From Myxococcales bacterium (GTDB taxonomy: Bacteria; Myxococcota; Myxococcia; Myxococcales; Myxococcaceae), in assembly GCA_016191815.1 (NCBI GenBank), contig JACPVI010000022.1, positions 20,255 through 84,254 on the forward strand: 64,000 nucleotides of DNA, in the 5' to 3' direction. Below, piece by piece: positions 25,998 to 35,467 of this stretch (position 1 is its first letter; every line of letters begins with the position of its first letter). Under the pieces are notes generated by a model that was not told the origin of the DNA, searched no databases, and saw only the letters and a program-made list of their open reading frames with translations. Both the position numbers and the translations under genes were made by a program.

Positions 25998-28751
25998 CTA
26001 GTTGGACTTCGGCTCGGCAGCGGGCCGCGCCTCGAGAGGCCCCAGCTCGAGCTTGGGCACCTGCGAGCTAATCACCTCCGGATCGCCGACCAGCACCACC
26101 CCGAGCTTGTCGGGGTCGAGGTACGCCTCGGCGGCCCGCTGCACTGAGCCGAGATCCGCCGCCCGGTAGCCGGCGATGATCCGCTCGTACCTATCCAACG
26201 GTTGCGCCTCGAGGAACAGCCCGGCGCCGGCTCCGGCCAGCCCTTCCGCCGTCTCGAAGGAGCCGGGGATGGAGCGGATCCGCCCGGTGCGGGCGGCCTC
26301 CAATTCCTCGGCGGTGATGGGCCTCGACTTGATCGCCGAAAGCTCGTTCAGAAACTCCGAGATGGCCGGCCCGGTGACGTCCGCCCGCACCGCGCTCGAG
26401 GCCACCAGCGGCCCCACCCCGCGCCGGGCGTCCACGTAGGCCCTGGCGCCGTAGGAGTAGCCCTTGGCCTCGCGGAGGTTCATGTTCAGCCGGCTCCCGA
26501 AGAAGCCGCCGAACACGGTGCTGGCCAGGTCCAGCGCCAGCTCGTCGGGGTGGCCCGCCGCCAGCGCCGGCCGGCCCATCACGATCACCGTCTGGTTCAG
26601 TCCCTGCTTGGGCACGTACACCACCCGCCGCCGCTTCTCCACCTTGGGCTCGGGAGGGCTCGCCGCCGGCTGGGCGGCGCCCTTCCAGCCGCCGAACCAC
26701 TTGCGCGCCAGCGCCCCGGCCTCTTCGAAGCTGAGGTCTCCGGCCAAAACCAGCGCCGAGGCCTTGGGGCCGACCCGCTCCGACCAGAAGCGCCGCGCGT
26801 CCGGCAGGGACAGGGGCGAGATGGTGGGGGGCGTCCCCGAGGTGACGTGCCCGTAAGGATGGTCTGCCCCGAAGGCGGTGGCGGTGAAGGCGTCTGAGGC
26901 GAGGAAGTGCGGGCTTCCCACCTTGGAGGCGAGATCCGCCAGGTGCTGCTTCTTCCTGCGCTCGAAGGACTTGGGCTCGAAGCGCGGGCGCAAGACGACA
27001 TCGGCCAGGAGCGAGAGGCCGGCGTCGGCGTTGCGCTTGAGCACGGTGGCTCCCACCGTCGCCCCGTCGGGGCTGACCCTCACCCACGGTTGGGTCCCCA
27101 GGTCCGCGAAGGCGGCGTCCAAAGCCAAGGCGTCGCGCCCTCCGGCGCCCTCGAGCAAGAGCCCGTAGGTCAGCTCGGCCAGCCCGGCCTTGCCCTTCGG
27201 ATCCGCCGCGCTGCCCGCCACCACCGCCACCACCGCCGCCACCAGCGGAAGCTCATGCCGCTCGCTCACGATGACGGTGAGCCCGTTCTCGAGCACCACC
27301 TGCTTGAAGGCAGGCGTCACCAGCGCGGGCGCCTCGCCGGGCTTGGGGGGGCTCGCCCTCCACGCCTCCGGGTCCACCGCTTTCTCGGCAGGGGCCGGCT
27401 TGGGTGGTTCGGCCGCCACCGGGGCGGTTTTCCTGGGCACCGCGTGCATCACCACCCGCCGCTGGTCGGAGAGGACGGTCCGGGCCAGCTCCAAGACCGC
27501 CTCCGGCGTCACCCGGTCGTACCGGGCGAGATCCTTGGCCAGAAAGCCGGGCTCTCCGAGGAAGTGGTTGTAGCTCTGCAGGCGGTCCGCCTTTCCGCCG
27601 AAGCCGCCCACCGATTGCAGCCCGGAGAGGGTGTGCGTCTCGAAGCGGTTCCGCACGCGGGCGATCTCCTCCTTGGAGACGCCCTTGGCCCGCACCTGGC
27701 CGAGCACGAGGTCGATCTCCGCGAGCAGCCGGTCGGTGGAGACGCCGGGCCGCGCCACCGCCTCGATGGCGAACACCGACTGGGCGCCCATGCTCTGCTG
27801 GGCGGCCACCACGCTCTGGGCGAGCTGCTTCTCGTGCACCAGGCGCTGGTAGAGCCGGCTCGCCTTCCCGTCCGAGAGCACCGAGGCGAGCACGTCGGCG
27901 GTGGCGTCGCCTTCGCTGAAGATGGCCGGCGAGTGCCACATCGCGAAGAGCTTGGGCAAGAGCGCCACCTTCTCTTCGAAGCGCAACACCGTCTCCTTCT
28001 CCGCCCGCACCGAGGCCACCTCGGGGAGCTTGGGCCTATTGCCGCCGGGCAGGGCGCCGAAGTACTTCTCGATGAGCGATTTGGCGCGGGCGGGCTCGAA
28101 GTCGCCCACCACCGCCAAGGTGGCGTTGGCCGGGGAGTACCAGGTGCGGAAGAACTTCCGCACGTCCTCCACGGTGGCGGCGTCGAGGTCGTCCATCGAG
28201 CCGATCACCGCGCCGTAGTAGGGGTGCGGCTTGGGGAAGAGGGCCTGCCATGCCACCTCCTCCGCCAGCCCGTACGGGGCGGTCTCGGTTCCCTGGCGGC
28301 GCTCGTTCTTCACCACCTCTTGCTGGGTCTTCAGCTTCTCTTGGGTGAGGGTGTCGAGCAGAAAGCCCATCCGGTCGCTCTCCAGCCAGAGCGCGGTCTC
28401 GAGGTGGTCGGTGGGCACGGTCTGGAAGTAATTGGTGCGGTCGAAGTTGGTGGTGCCGTTGAGGGCGGTCGCCCCCAGCCGCTCCAGCATCGAGATGTGC
28501 GCGTCGTCGCCCACGTTCCTCGAGCCCTGGTACATCATGTGTTCGAAGAGGTGGGCGAAGCCGGTGCGCCCCGCCTCCTCGTGATAGGCGCCCACGTGGT
28601 ACCAGAGGTTCACCGCCGTCACCGGGAGCCGGTGGTCCTCGGAGAGGAGCACCTCCAGCCCGTTGTCGAGCCGGTACTTCTCGAAGGGGATTTCCAGCGC
28701 CCGCGCCGGCAGCGCCAGGGCGAGCGAGAGGGCCAACGTCGCACGCAGCAT
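25998..28751 (-). CDS. M16 family zinc metallopeptidase with two tandem M16 units
   Basis: A 917-residue exported protease (signal peptide [20 protein letters not shown]). Unit 1 (about residues 22-450) carries the inverted zinc motif HLFEH (His67, Glu70, His71) with the downstream Glu in the [12 protein letters not shown] helix, so it is the catalytic half. Unit 2 (about 490-900) repeats the fold ([40 protein letters not shown]) without HxxEH and is probably the inactive partner that closes the chamber, as in pitrilysin-like fusions. A Pro/Ala-rich linker (~450-490) joins them. Likely periplasmic; substrates unknown. ATG 28751 marks the signal peptide; the frame is open to 28934. Confidence 0.93.
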   Translation of the reverse strand: MLRATLALSLALALPARALEIPFEKYRLDNGLEVLLSEDHRLPVTAVNLWYHVGAYHEEAGRTGFAHLFEHMMYQGSRNVGDDAHISMLERLGATALNGTTNFDRTNYFQTVPTDHLETALWLESDRMGFLLDTLTQEKLKTQQEVVKNERRQGTETAPYGLAEEVAWQALFPKPHPYYGAVIGSMDDLDAATVEDVRKFFRTWYSPANATLAVVGDFEPARAKSLIEKYFGALPGGNRPKLPEVASVRAEKETVLRFEEKVALLPKLFAMWHSPAIFSEGDATADVLASVLSDGKASRLYQRLVHEKQLAQSVVAAQQSMGAQSVFAIEAVARPGVSTDRLLAEIDLVLGQVRAKGVSKEEIARVRNRFETHTLSGLQSVGGFGGKADRLQSYNHFLGEPGFLAKDLARYDRVTPEAVLELARTVLSDQRRVVMHAVPRKTAPVAAEPPKPAPAEKAVDPEAWRASPPKPGEAPALVTPAFKQVVLENGLTVIVSERHELPLVAAVVAVVAGSAADPKGKAGLAELTYGLLLEGAGGRDALALDAAFADLGTQPWVRVSPDGATVGATVLKRNADAGLSLLADVVLRPRFEPKSFERRKKQHLADLASKVGSPHFLASDAFTATAFGADHPYGHVTSGTPPTISPLSLPDARRFWSERVGPKASALVLAGDLSFEEAGALARKWFGGWKGAAQPAASPPEPKVEKRRRVVYVPKQGLNQTVIVMGRPALAAGHPDELALDLASTVFGGFFGSRLNMNLREAKGYSYGARAYVDARRGVGPLVASSAVRADVTGPAISEFLNELSAIKSRPITAEELEAARTGRIRSIPGSFETAEGLAGAGAGLFLEAQPLDRYERIIAGYRAADLGSVQRAAEAYLDPDKLGVVLVGDPEVISSQVPKLELGPLEARPAAEPKSN

Positions 28752-28927
28752 CTTGTCCTCCGAGGGGTGGGGCTCTAGCAGACCGCGCGACCGGGCGCTC
28801 CTATTTCGGTGGGCCGTCCCGCCCAAGCGCTCGGCACTGTGCAGCCAGGCGGCGTGACGGCGGCCCGGGGGAGGGCTTTGCGGGTGAGGCTTCCCCTCCG
28901 CGCCCGCTGGGGTACTCTGTGGCCTGC

Positions 28928-29551
28928 ATGGCACCGGACGACGAAGCCGAGGACAGCCGCTGGCGCAGGATCAAGGCGGTCTTCGTGGACATGGTGGGGG
29001 AGCTTTCGAAGTCCGGGCCACCCACCCAGGGTCCGCTGGAGCGCGTGCTCGAGCGGCTGCTCATCGAGGCGTGCGCAAAAGAGCAGACCACGGTGGACGA
29101 GTTCGTCGCCGCCCTGGAGAGCGACGAGCCTTTGAGGGACGAGCTACAGGCCGAGGTGTCGCGCCTGCTGTCCGACCCGGCCCTCTCCGCGGCGCGGAAG
29201 GAGTCCCAGCGCCGGGAGCTGGAGCGGCACCTCATGCTCCTGCGCTTCCTCCTCGGCGGGGCAGAGCCGCCGGAGTGGGTCTGGGAGCCGATCGACGAGG
29301 AGGAGCGGACGAAGATCCGCAACGCCCGGCAGACCTCTCCTGAGGACCCCTCGGTGCTCACCCGCATCGAGAACGCCCTCAAGAAGGCCGCCGAGCGGCC
29401 CGAGGCCTTCGGGAGCTGCGAGGCATGCAAGGAGCCGATCGCCCCCGCGAGACTGGAGCTGATTCCCTTCGCCGAGCGGTGCGCGAAGTGTCAGAAGGCC
29501 GCCGAGACGAAGCCCGAAGAGAGGCCCACCGTGCCGGTGAGGCGGTTCTAG
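28928..29551 (+). CDS. DksA/TraR C4-type zinc finger protein
   Basis: A 207-residue cytoplasmic protein. The C-terminal segment CEACKEPIAPARLELIPFAE plus RCAKCQ is the C4 zinc finger of the DksA/TraR family (C-x2-C ... C-x2-C). The ~150 residues before it are helical and acidic (EELQAEVSRLL-like and EDPSVLTRIENALKKAAERP), longer than in TraR. DksA binds the RNA polymerase secondary channel and acts with ppGpp, but the DxxDxA catalytic tip of DksA is not visible here, so a direct transcription role is uncertain. I chose ATG 28928 over GTG 28919. It converges on the VanY-type gene and shares the CTAG stop. Confidence 0.8.
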   Translation: MAPDDEAEDSRWRRIKAVFVDMVGELSKSGPPTQGPLERVLERLLIEACAKEQTTVDEFVAALESDEPLRDELQAEVSRLLSDPALSAARKESQRRELERHLMLLRFLLGGAEPPEWVWEPIDEEERTKIRNARQTSPEDPSVLTRIENALKKAAERPEAFGSCEACKEPIAPARLELIPFAERCAKCQKAAETKPEERPTVPVRRF

Positions 29552-30462
29552 GGCCGGTACTCCCAGTGCCACGGCTCGGAGGGGACGGTCCGCCGGAAGC
29601 CGTAGGCCGCCGCGTGCGCCGCCAACCAACGGTAGGCCGCCGAGGAGGTGCTCCCCACCGAGATGTCCGCCGCGATCCCTCCCTGGTGGTTGGAGTAGCC
29701 CGGCCGCGCCGCGAGGTTGCCTCTCCCGGACCGGTAGAGGTTGTAGAGGTACTGCTGCTGCGCCATGGTGCGGAAGCCGCTCACCGGCGTCAGCCTCACC
29801 CCGTCGCGCAGCGCCGCCTGGTACATCCGGTTGTAGGCATCAGCCGCGTCGGAGCGCATCTTCTGCCCGTTGGGGATGGGCTTCACCGTGATCGTCCTGG
29901 GCACCCCGTTCACGTACCCGGTCACCGTCGAGCCGCCGGAGCTTCCGCCGGGGTTGCTCACCGGCCCGCTCACGTGGACGCCCAGCCGGCTCCAGGTCTG
30001 CGGGCCCACCACTCCGTCCACCGCGATGCCGCACCTGCGCTGGAACGCCTTCACCGCCGCCTCGGTGCGCGGGCCGAAGGCCCCGTCCGCCGGGCCGGGG
30101 TCGAACCCCAGGGCCCGCAGCCGCGCTTGAAGCTGCCTCACCGGCTCGCCCCTCGCCCCCTGCCGCAAGGTCGGCCCGGAACCGCCAGACGCGCCAGCAC
30201 TGCCAGCCGAGAGCAACCTGCCCCACGTGACAGGACCGACAACCCCGTCTACCGAGATTCCTCGGTTGGCCTGGAAAGCCCTCACCGCGGCCTGCGTCCG
30301 TTGCCCGAAGATGCCGTCCACCGGCCCCGGATCGAAGCCGGCCGCGCGCAGCTTCTGCTGCAAGAGCGCGACCGAGGGGCCGCGAGAGCCCAACCGGAGC
30401 GTGGGCTGGGAGGCGGTGAGCGGCGCGGAGCTGGAGGTGACTCGGGCTGCGGAGGAGATCAT
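29548..30462 (-). CDS. D-alanyl-D-alanine carboxypeptidase (VanY type) with two peptidoglycan-binding domains
   Basis: A 304-residue predicted cell-wall peptidase. Two PG_binding_1 modules at about residues 21-80 and 93-150 share LRAxGFDPGPxDGxFGxRT and IxVDGVVGPxTW. The VanY domain (about 195-304) keeps the zinc motifs RPGYSNHQGGIAADIS (SxHxxGxAxD) and PWHWEY. It should cut D-Ala-D-Ala or other peptidoglycan stem bonds. There is no recognisable signal peptide (it begins MISSAARVTSSSAPLTASQP), so it may leave the cell by a non-Sec route or act after lysis. A CGAGAAA/TTTCTCG palindrome (30473-30495) lies just upstream. It converges with the DksA-like gene. Confidence 0.9.
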   Translation of the reverse strand: MISSAARVTSSSAPLTASQPTLRLGSRGPSVALLQQKLRAAGFDPGPVDGIFGQRTQAAVRAFQANRGISVDGVVGPVTWGRLLSAGSAGASGGSGPTLRQGARGEPVRQLQARLRALGFDPGPADGAFGPRTEAAVKAFQRRCGIAVDGVVGPQTWSRLGVHVSGPVSNPGGSSGGSTVTGYVNGVPRTITVKPIPNGQKMRSDAADAYNRMYQAALRDGVRLTPVSGFRTMAQQQYLYNLYRSGRGNLAARPGYSNHQGGIAADISVGSTSSAAYRWLAAHAAAYGFRRTVPSEPWHWEYRP

Positions 30463-30472
30463 GTTCTTCCCT

Positions 30473-30495
30473 CGAGAAAACCAACGTGTTTCTCG
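30473..30495. promoter_or_regulatory. inverted repeat upstream of the VanY-type gene
   Basis: CGAGAAA-N9-TTTCTCG sits 11 nt upstream of the ATG at 30462, overlapping the ribosome site region. A related TCTCG-N5-CGAGA palindrome precedes the other cell-wall hydrolase gene without a signal peptide (4484), and CGAGAAAA recurs at 30657. Possible binding site for a shared regulator; low confidence. Confidence 0.3.
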
Positions 30496-30641
30496 GGCCG
30501 AATCGGACGGCGTTTCTGTCGGGAGAGGTGGGTGTAAACGAGGTTGACCGCGCCTGGGCGGTGGGGCTTGGGCGGTTCGTTCCTCATGCTCGGCGGATGA
30601 GGGCCGCCGCCAGCTTCTTCGGTGCGCGGCCGCACCATGCC

Positions 30642-30679
30642 GATTTTTTCGTTCGTCGAGAAAAATCCCCGAAAAAATC
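30642..30679. promoter_or_regulatory. AT-rich inverted repeat in the 30463-30757 intergenic gap
   Basis: GATTTTTTCG (30642-30651) and CGAAAAAATC (30670-30679) form a perfect 10-bp inverted repeat with an 18-nt spacer in an otherwise GC-rich region. It lies between divergent genes (VanY-type and the small secreted protein) and 39 bp upstream of the -35-like box at 30718. It could be an operator or a curved-DNA site; it is too far from gene ends to be a terminator. The rest of this 295-bp gap shows only the promoter-like boxes listed separately. Confidence 0.4.
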
Positions 30680-30717
30680 CCGCCGCGCATCGGGAGGAAG
30701 TGAGGGGAGGTGTCACC

Positions 30718-30747
30718 TTGACGGATCGGCATGCGGTTCGCTTTAGT
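30718..30747 (+). promoter_or_regulatory. probable promoter giving a nearly leaderless transcript
   Basis: TTGACG (30718-30723) and TTTAGT (30742-30747), 18 nt apart, resemble sigma-70-type boxes. The transcript would begin about 30754, so ATG 30758 would be translated with almost no leader; no Shine-Dalgarno sequence precedes that ATG, which fits. ATG 30731 lies inside the spacer and would not be transcribed from this promoter. Confidence 0.45.
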
Positions 30748-30757
30748 TTCGAAGTTG

Positions 30758-31141
30758 ATGCGCCGATTGCTCGCCCTGGTGGTGGTGTTCGCAGCGCTGG
30801 GAGCGATCCCGGCGGGTACCTTCGCCTCCGAAGCCTTTGCCGGAAGCGGCCGATCGGCGAAGAAGGCGGCCGCTTCGAAGGCAGCGGTGAAGCGGGCGCC
30901 GAGCGTGAAGCTCAAGTCGGCGGAGCAGCCGGTAGCCGAGACCTCGGCGCCGCCGCCCTCGGGCGCGCCTCCCACCCGCGGCCCGACCCGGATCGACTTC
31001 GACGACCGCCTCATCCAGGGCCAGACCAACCGCTCGGGCGCGGTCTACCTGTATGACCGCAAGGAGCTCAAGACTCGTTCGATGGTCAAGAAGCGGGAGA
31101 GCTTCCGGGAAGAGATCGTAGGCTCCGTGTACGATGGGTAG
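30758..31141 (+). CDS. small secreted protein preceding the FHA/TonB-like gene
   Basis: A 127-residue protein with a signal peptide (MRRLLALVVVFAALGAIPAG), a Lys/Ala/Pro-rich middle (residues ~25-75), and a C-terminal block (TRIDFDDRLIQGQTNRSGAV, then YLYDRKELKTRSMVKKRESF) that I recall as conserved in myxobacteria. Function unknown. ATG 30758 is preferred over ATG 30731 because the signal peptide begins there and a promoter seems to lie just upstream. It ends 25 bp before the GltG-like gene and is probably the first gene of the 30.7-41.8 kb cluster, so an envelope role is likely by association. Confidence 0.7.
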   Translation: MRRLLALVVVFAALGAIPAGTFASEAFAGSGRSAKKAAASKAAVKRAPSVKLKSAEQPVAETSAPPPSGAPPTRGPTRIDFDDRLIQGQTNRSGAVYLYDRKELKTRSMVKKRESFREEIVGSVYDG

Positions 31142-31166
31142 CTGAGGGCGGCCGCAAGGAGCCTTG

Positions 31167-33263
31167 ATGAGCGGACAACCCGCGGTGCTTCAGGTGGTCA
31201 TCCTGCGGGACGGGCTCCTGGTGGGGACGGAGGTATTCGTCCCCGGAAGCTACGCGGTGGGCTCCGGGCCGCAGTGCGAGCTCAAACTGGACGACGCGAG
31301 TGTCTCGGCGAGCCACGCCACCCTCTACTTCCAGAACGGGAAGGCGGCCATCCAGGACGCGGGGGGCCAAGGCGGAGTCTTCGTCAACGGCCACAAGGTG
31401 AGCGCCTGCGAGGTGCGCTCGATGGACGAGGTGGTGATTGGCCCCTTCGTGATGAAGGTCCGGGTGCTGGCGCAGAAGCCCCAAGGCAAGGTCGCGCCTC
31501 CACCCGAGGTGGCCGCGCTGCTGCAGGGCACTCCTTTGCCCACCAAGGCGCCGCTGGCGGGGAGGTCGCCTCCCGGCCACGGCAAGATGGTCACCCCGCA
31601 AGGGGCGGACGCCACCGTCCCGATGGCGCGGCCGGCCACCCCGCCCCCGCCGCCCAACAATCCCCAGACCATGCTTTCAGCGAGGCGGATCGCGGCGGCG
31701 CCCCAGCCCGCCCAAGGACCTGCCCCAGCCAAGGCGCCGCACCTTCGGGCGGTGCCTAAGCCGATCTCCGACGACGAGCAGCTCACCGAGAACTTCGACG
31801 TACCGACCGAGCTGGCGCCGGCCACGGTGGCCTCCTCGCACAGGAAGTCCCGCCGTCCCCAGCCGGCCGCGGAGCGGCGCCCGCACCGGAAGCCTTCGCC
31901 TCCGCCGGTGCAGGCCGGTGAGCTGGGGAAGGGCCGGTCCAAGCTGTTCCTGGAGCTGTACTGGGGCGAGGTGAGGCGGGAGGCGCGCAGCTACGGCTCC
32001 CTCACCGAGAAGCGGCCGCTCATCGGCGCGCACGATGAGCACGCGCCCTTCCCGCTGTGGGGCTTCACCCTGCCGGCCTCGCCGTTCACCCTCGCCGAGA
32101 CCAGCGCGGCAGACGCCTACCGGGTGTTCGTGCCGCGCAGCGCGGTGGCCGAGCGGCGCCACAAGGACGGCAACTTCTATCCTGTGGCGCCCGAGGAGCT
32201 GGAGTCCGAGGGCGGACGGCGCTTCCTCACCCTCTCCAAGGGGATGGCGGCCCGCCTCTCCGAGGGGGAGATGTCGCTGGTGGCCTACGTGCAGCCGCCG
32301 CAGCGCCAGCCCTTCGTCAACCCGCTGCAGGGCCTGCCCTGGCTGGCCATCACCATCCTTTTGGTGACGAGCGCCGGCTTCGGCGCCTTCCTCTATTACG
32401 GGCCGCAGCCGGTGGAGACGGCGGACTTCCAGCAGAGGAACCTCCCGCCGGTGGCGGTGCGCCTGATCGCCCCGGAGAAGAAGAAGAAGGAGGAGGCGAA
32501 GAAGAAGCTCGAGGAGCTGAAGGAGAAGGCCAAGAAGGCCGAGAAGAAGAAGGAGAAGGAGAAGGCGGTGGTCGAGAAGCTGCCGCCCAAGAAGGAGAAG
32601 GAGGTCCCCCCGCCGCCGGCCGAGAGCAAGGCGCTCAAGGCCCTCGCCAAGCTGACCGCCGCCGGTCCGGCCAGCAAGGACATCCTCGCCGCGGTGGACA
32701 AGCTCGGCAACGGCCCCGGCTCCAAGTTCGCCAAGGAGAGCAACTACAAGCTCTCCGGGCTGATCGGCAAGGCGCCCATCGCCAACGCCGGGCTGGGCAC
32801 CTTCGGGCTGGGCGGCGGAGGGGGCGGAGGCTTCGGCACCAAGGGGGCGGAGATTCTGAGGGGCCGCGGCGGCGGGGGCATCGGGGCTCTGGGAGCGGGC
32901 TCCATCGGCCGGGGCGCGGTGGGCGGAGTGGTGACCAGGGCCTCCGCCCGCAGCGTGGCGGTGCAAGGCAGCATCGACCGCGAGGCGGTGGCGAGGGTGG
33001 TGAACGCCCACCTCCAGGAGGTGCGCGCCTGCTACGAGCGAGCGCTGCTCAAGGACCCCGGGCTGGCGGGGAAGGTGGTGCTCGAGTGGACCATCTCCAC
33101 CGGCGGCAAGGTGGTGACCGCCAAGACCAAGAGCTCCACCCTGAAAAACTCCGCGGTGGAGGGCTGCATCCTGCAGAACTTGAAGGGGTGGACGTTCCCG
33201 CCCGCCAAAGGGGGCATCGTCATCGTCAGCTACCCCTTCCTGTTCAACTCGGTCGGGTACTGA
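31167..33263 (+). CDS. FHA domain/transmembrane/AgmX-PglI-type TonB-like protein (GltG/NfsG-like)
   Basis: A 698-residue inner-membrane protein. Order of parts: a cytoplasmic FHA domain (about residues 25-95; GSYAVGSGPQCELKLDDASV then SASHATLYFQNGKAAIQDA), a Pro/Ala-rich linker, a second globular region (~255-380), one membrane helix (LPWLAITILLVTSAGFGAFL, ~389-410), a periplasmic Lys/Glu/Pro-rich stalk (~430-490), a Gly-rich stretch, and a C-terminal AgmX/PglI-type TonB-like domain (NAHLQEVRACYERALLKDPG). Myxococcus GltG and NfsG, part of the gliding and spore-coat machines, have this same organisation as I remember it. FHA domains bind phosphothreonine, so a Ser/Thr kinase may control it. 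ATG 31167 has AAGGAG 5 nt upstream. Confidence 0.85.
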   Translation: MSGQPAVLQVVILRDGLLVGTEVFVPGSYAVGSGPQCELKLDDASVSASHATLYFQNGKAAIQDAGGQGGVFVNGHKVSACEVRSMDEVVIGPFVMKVRVLAQKPQGKVAPPPEVAALLQGTPLPTKAPLAGRSPPGHGKMVTPQGADATVPMARPATPPPPPNNPQTMLSARRIAAAPQPAQGPAPAKAPHLRAVPKPISDDEQLTENFDVPTELAPATVASSHRKSRRPQPAAERRPHRKPSPPPVQAGELGKGRSKLFLELYWGEVRREARSYGSLTEKRPLIGAHDEHAPFPLWGFTLPASPFTLAETSAADAYRVFVPRSAVAERRHKDGNFYPVAPEELESEGGRRFLTLSKGMAARLSEGEMSLVAYVQPPQRQPFVNPLQGLPWLAITILLVTSAGFGAFLYYGPQPVETADFQQRNLPPVAVRLIAPEKKKKEEAKKKLEELKEKAKKAEKKKEKEKAVVEKLPPKKEKEVPPPPAESKALKALAKLTAAGPASKDILAAVDKLGNGPGSKFAKESNYKLSGLIGKAPIANAGLGTFGLGGGGGGGFGTKGAEILRGRGGGGIGALGAGSIGRGAVGGVVTRASARSVAVQGSIDREAVARVVNAHLQEVRACYERALLKDPGLAGKVVLEWTISTGGKVVTAKTKSSTLKNSAVEGCILQNLKGWTFPPAKGGIVIVSYPFLFNSVGY

Positions 33264-33332
33264 CGGCGGCGCGAGGTCGCTCAACCAGGAGCGCTCAACT
33301 CAAGTAGAGTACGCCCGGCCAGGGGGTCACAG

Positions 33333-33971
33333 ATGCGATCCGCACTGCTCAGCTTGACGCTGTTGGCTCCGGCTGCCGCGCTCGCGCAGCTCCAGGAGCT
33401 GGAAAACCCGGGCACCGTCTCCGCCATCCAGGAGCGCTACTACCGGATGAACCACGAGTTCACCCTGGGGGGCGGGACCTTGCCCTTGGACGCCTTCTAC
33501 AAGGGCTTCTATCCCCAGGTCTCCTACACCTACCACTTCAGCGACTTCCTCGGCTGGCAGGTGGGCCGCGGCGCGATGGTGTACGGGCTCAAGACCGGCC
33601 TGAGGGAGCAGCTCGAGCGCGACTTCGGCGTGCTCCCCACCGCCTTCGAGGAGGTGCAGTGGATGGTCGGCTCGGACCTGATGCTCAGCCCCTTCTACGG
33701 CAAGGCGGCGGTGCTCAACCGGGCGGTGTGGCACTTCGAAGCCTTCATCATCGCCGGCGGCACCGTCTTCAAATTCAACCGCAGCCCGATCGACTTGCGC
33801 CCCGCGGTGAACCTGGGCCTGGGCGCCCGGCTGTTCCACAACCGCTACGTCTCCTACCGGCTGGACATCACCAACAACTTCATCGTCTCGCCCAAGATTT
33901 TCTCCGGCGGGGCGCTGAACGTGCCGATGATCCAGCTCGTCGCCGCCTTGAACCTGGGCGCCACGGAGTAG
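33333..33971 (+). CDS. outer-membrane beta-barrel protein (GltA/GltB/NfsA-B-like)
   Basis: A 212-residue protein with a signal peptide (MRSALLSLTLLAPAAALAQ) and a predicted small beta-barrel: alternating strands HEFTLGGGTLPLDAFYKGFY, PQVSYTYHFSDFLGWQVGRG, AFIIAGGTVFKF, VNLGLGARLFHNRYVSYRLD, MIQLVAALNLG at the end. I recall this as an outer-membrane beta-barrel domain typical of Myxococcota; several members belong to gliding (Glt) or sporulation (Nfs) operons. It follows the FHA/TonB-like gene by 69 bp and is two bases from the next gene, so it fits as the outer-membrane piece of the machine. Confidence 0.8.
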   Translation: MRSALLSLTLLAPAAALAQLQELENPGTVSAIQERYYRMNHEFTLGGGTLPLDAFYKGFYPQVSYTYHFSDFLGWQVGRGAMVYGLKTGLREQLERDFGVLPTAFEEVQWMVGSDLMLSPFYGKAAVLNRAVWHFEAFIIAGGTVFKFNRSPIDLRPAVNLGLGARLFHNRYVSYRLDITNNFIVSPKIFSGGALNVPMIQLVAALNLGATE

Positions 33972-33973
33972 GC

Positions 33974-35467
33974 ATGTCCTCGCGCTCCGCCCGCATTCTC
34001 CCCCGTGCGCTTTTCGGGGCCTTGCTCCTCTCGCTGCCGGCCGCCGCCGCGGAGGAGGAGAAGAAGCCCGAGCCGCCTTTGCCCCCGCCGCAGAAGATAG
34101 ACCCCAAGCTGTTCGATGAAGCCTTGGAGGCCTACTTCGCCGGCAAGCCGAAGGACGCGGCGCCCAAGTTGTTCCAGTACACCGAGGGCGTCGCCCAGAC
34201 CGACGAGAATTACGCCTGGGCGCAGCTCTTCCTGGCCAAGTCGCTCATCGACCTCGGGCTGCCCCACGCCGGCGCGGTGTACCTCGCCAGAATCGCCCGC
34301 GAGCGCTCCAACCCCGACGTCCTGCCCCGCGCCCTGGAGGAGCTGCGCACGCTGTTCGAAAAGGCCCACGACGAGCGGATGATCGACGAGCAGGTATTCG
34401 GCGCTTTGGACCTGGGGTTCCTCCCCGAGGAGACCTCGGCCTTCGCCCACTACCTCCAGGGGATGGTGGACCTGCGGCTCGCCAACGAGCGGTGGGCCAC
34501 CACCCACTTCGCCAAGCTCCCGGAGAACTCCGCAGAGGCCAGCCGCGCCAAGTACGCCATGCTGGTCACCCGGCTCAAGGACACCAAGAAGGACCTGCCC
34601 AAGGACATGATCGACGAGTTCCTCGCCCTCTCCAAGGACGAGAAGCTCACCCAGGAGGCGCGCAACGACGCCCTGATGGCGGTGGCCCGGCTCCGCTACG
34701 AGCTCAAGGACTACCAGGGCGCCCTCGACGCCTACCGGCAGGTGCAGCTCCCCCAGCTCCACCCCGGCCGCGCCACCCTCTATTTGGAGGAGGCCTGGGC
34801 CCGCTACCAGCTCGGGCAGGCCCACGCCGCGATGGGCATCCTCACCACCTTGGACGCGCCCTCCTTCCGCGACGAGTTCCTCCCCGACAAGTATCTGCTC
34901 CGGGCGATGATCTACCGCGACCTCTGCCACTACCTGCCGGCCAAGCGCGCCGCCAAGGAGCTGACCCGGCGCTTCGCCGACTCCCTGGAGGCGATCCGCG
35001 AGCGGGAGGATCTGACCAAGGACCAGAGGCTGAGGAGGGCCGCCACCTCCCGCGGGCCCACCAAGCGCGCCTCTCAGTTCCTCGAGTCGCTGGAGCTGGA
35101 AGGCGAGCGGCTGGGCCGCTTCGCCGGCAGCTTCGGCGATCGGCTCTACGCCCACCTCACCAAGCTGTACGACCTCGCCTACGCCGAGGCCACCCGCGTC
35201 TTCGAGGAGCGGCTGCGAAACTCGGTGCGCGCCGAGGCGGACAAGCTGCTCCGCGCCGCCGAGCAGGTGCGGTTGATGGAGTACGAGGTGGGGCTCAAGC
35301 TCTACGAGCGGGTCAAGCGCGGCTCCAAGCTGGTCACCTCGCCGGAAGAAGAAGCGCTCTCCCCCGTCCAGGTGGCCTTCCGCTTCAACGGCGAGTACTG
35401 GAACGACGAGCTGAGGAGCTACCGCTTCTCGCTCAAGTCCCGCTGCATCGAGGAGACCGGCGAATGA
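33974..35467 (+). CDS. periplasmic TPR protein (GltC/NfsC-like)
   Basis: A 497-residue exported protein (signal peptide to about LLLSLPAAAA) made mostly of TPR-like helical pairs (FDEALEAYFAGKPKDAAPKL, WAQLFLAKSLIDLGLPHAGA, AVARLRYELKDYQGALDAYR, LYLEEAWARYQLGQAHAAMG), with a helical, charged C-terminal region (AEADKLLRAAEQVRLMEYEV) and FRFNGEYWNDELRSYRFSLK at the end. The position after the barrel protein, the size and the TPR build match the GltC/NfsC periplasmic proteins. Its stop overlaps the next gene (ATGA at 35464). The assignment rests on architecture and neighbours, not on an alignment. Confidence 0.75.
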   Translation: MSSRSARILPRALFGALLLSLPAAAAEEEKKPEPPLPPPQKIDPKLFDEALEAYFAGKPKDAAPKLFQYTEGVAQTDENYAWAQLFLAKSLIDLGLPHAGAVYLARIARERSNPDVLPRALEELRTLFEKAHDERMIDEQVFGALDLGFLPEETSAFAHYLQGMVDLRLANERWATTHFAKLPENSAEASRAKYAMLVTRLKDTKKDLPKDMIDEFLALSKDEKLTQEARNDALMAVARLRYELKDYQGALDAYRQVQLPQLHPGRATLYLEEAWARYQLGQAHAAMGILTTLDAPSFRDEFLPDKYLLRAMIYRDLCHYLPAKRAAKELTRRFADSLEAIREREDLTKDQRLRRAATSRGPTKRASQFLESLELEGERLGRFAGSFGDRLYAHLTKLYDLAYAEATRVFEERLRNSVRAEADKLLRAAEQVRLMEYEVGLKLYERVKRGSKLVTSPEEEALSPVQVAFRFNGEYWNDELRSYRFSLKSRCIEETGE

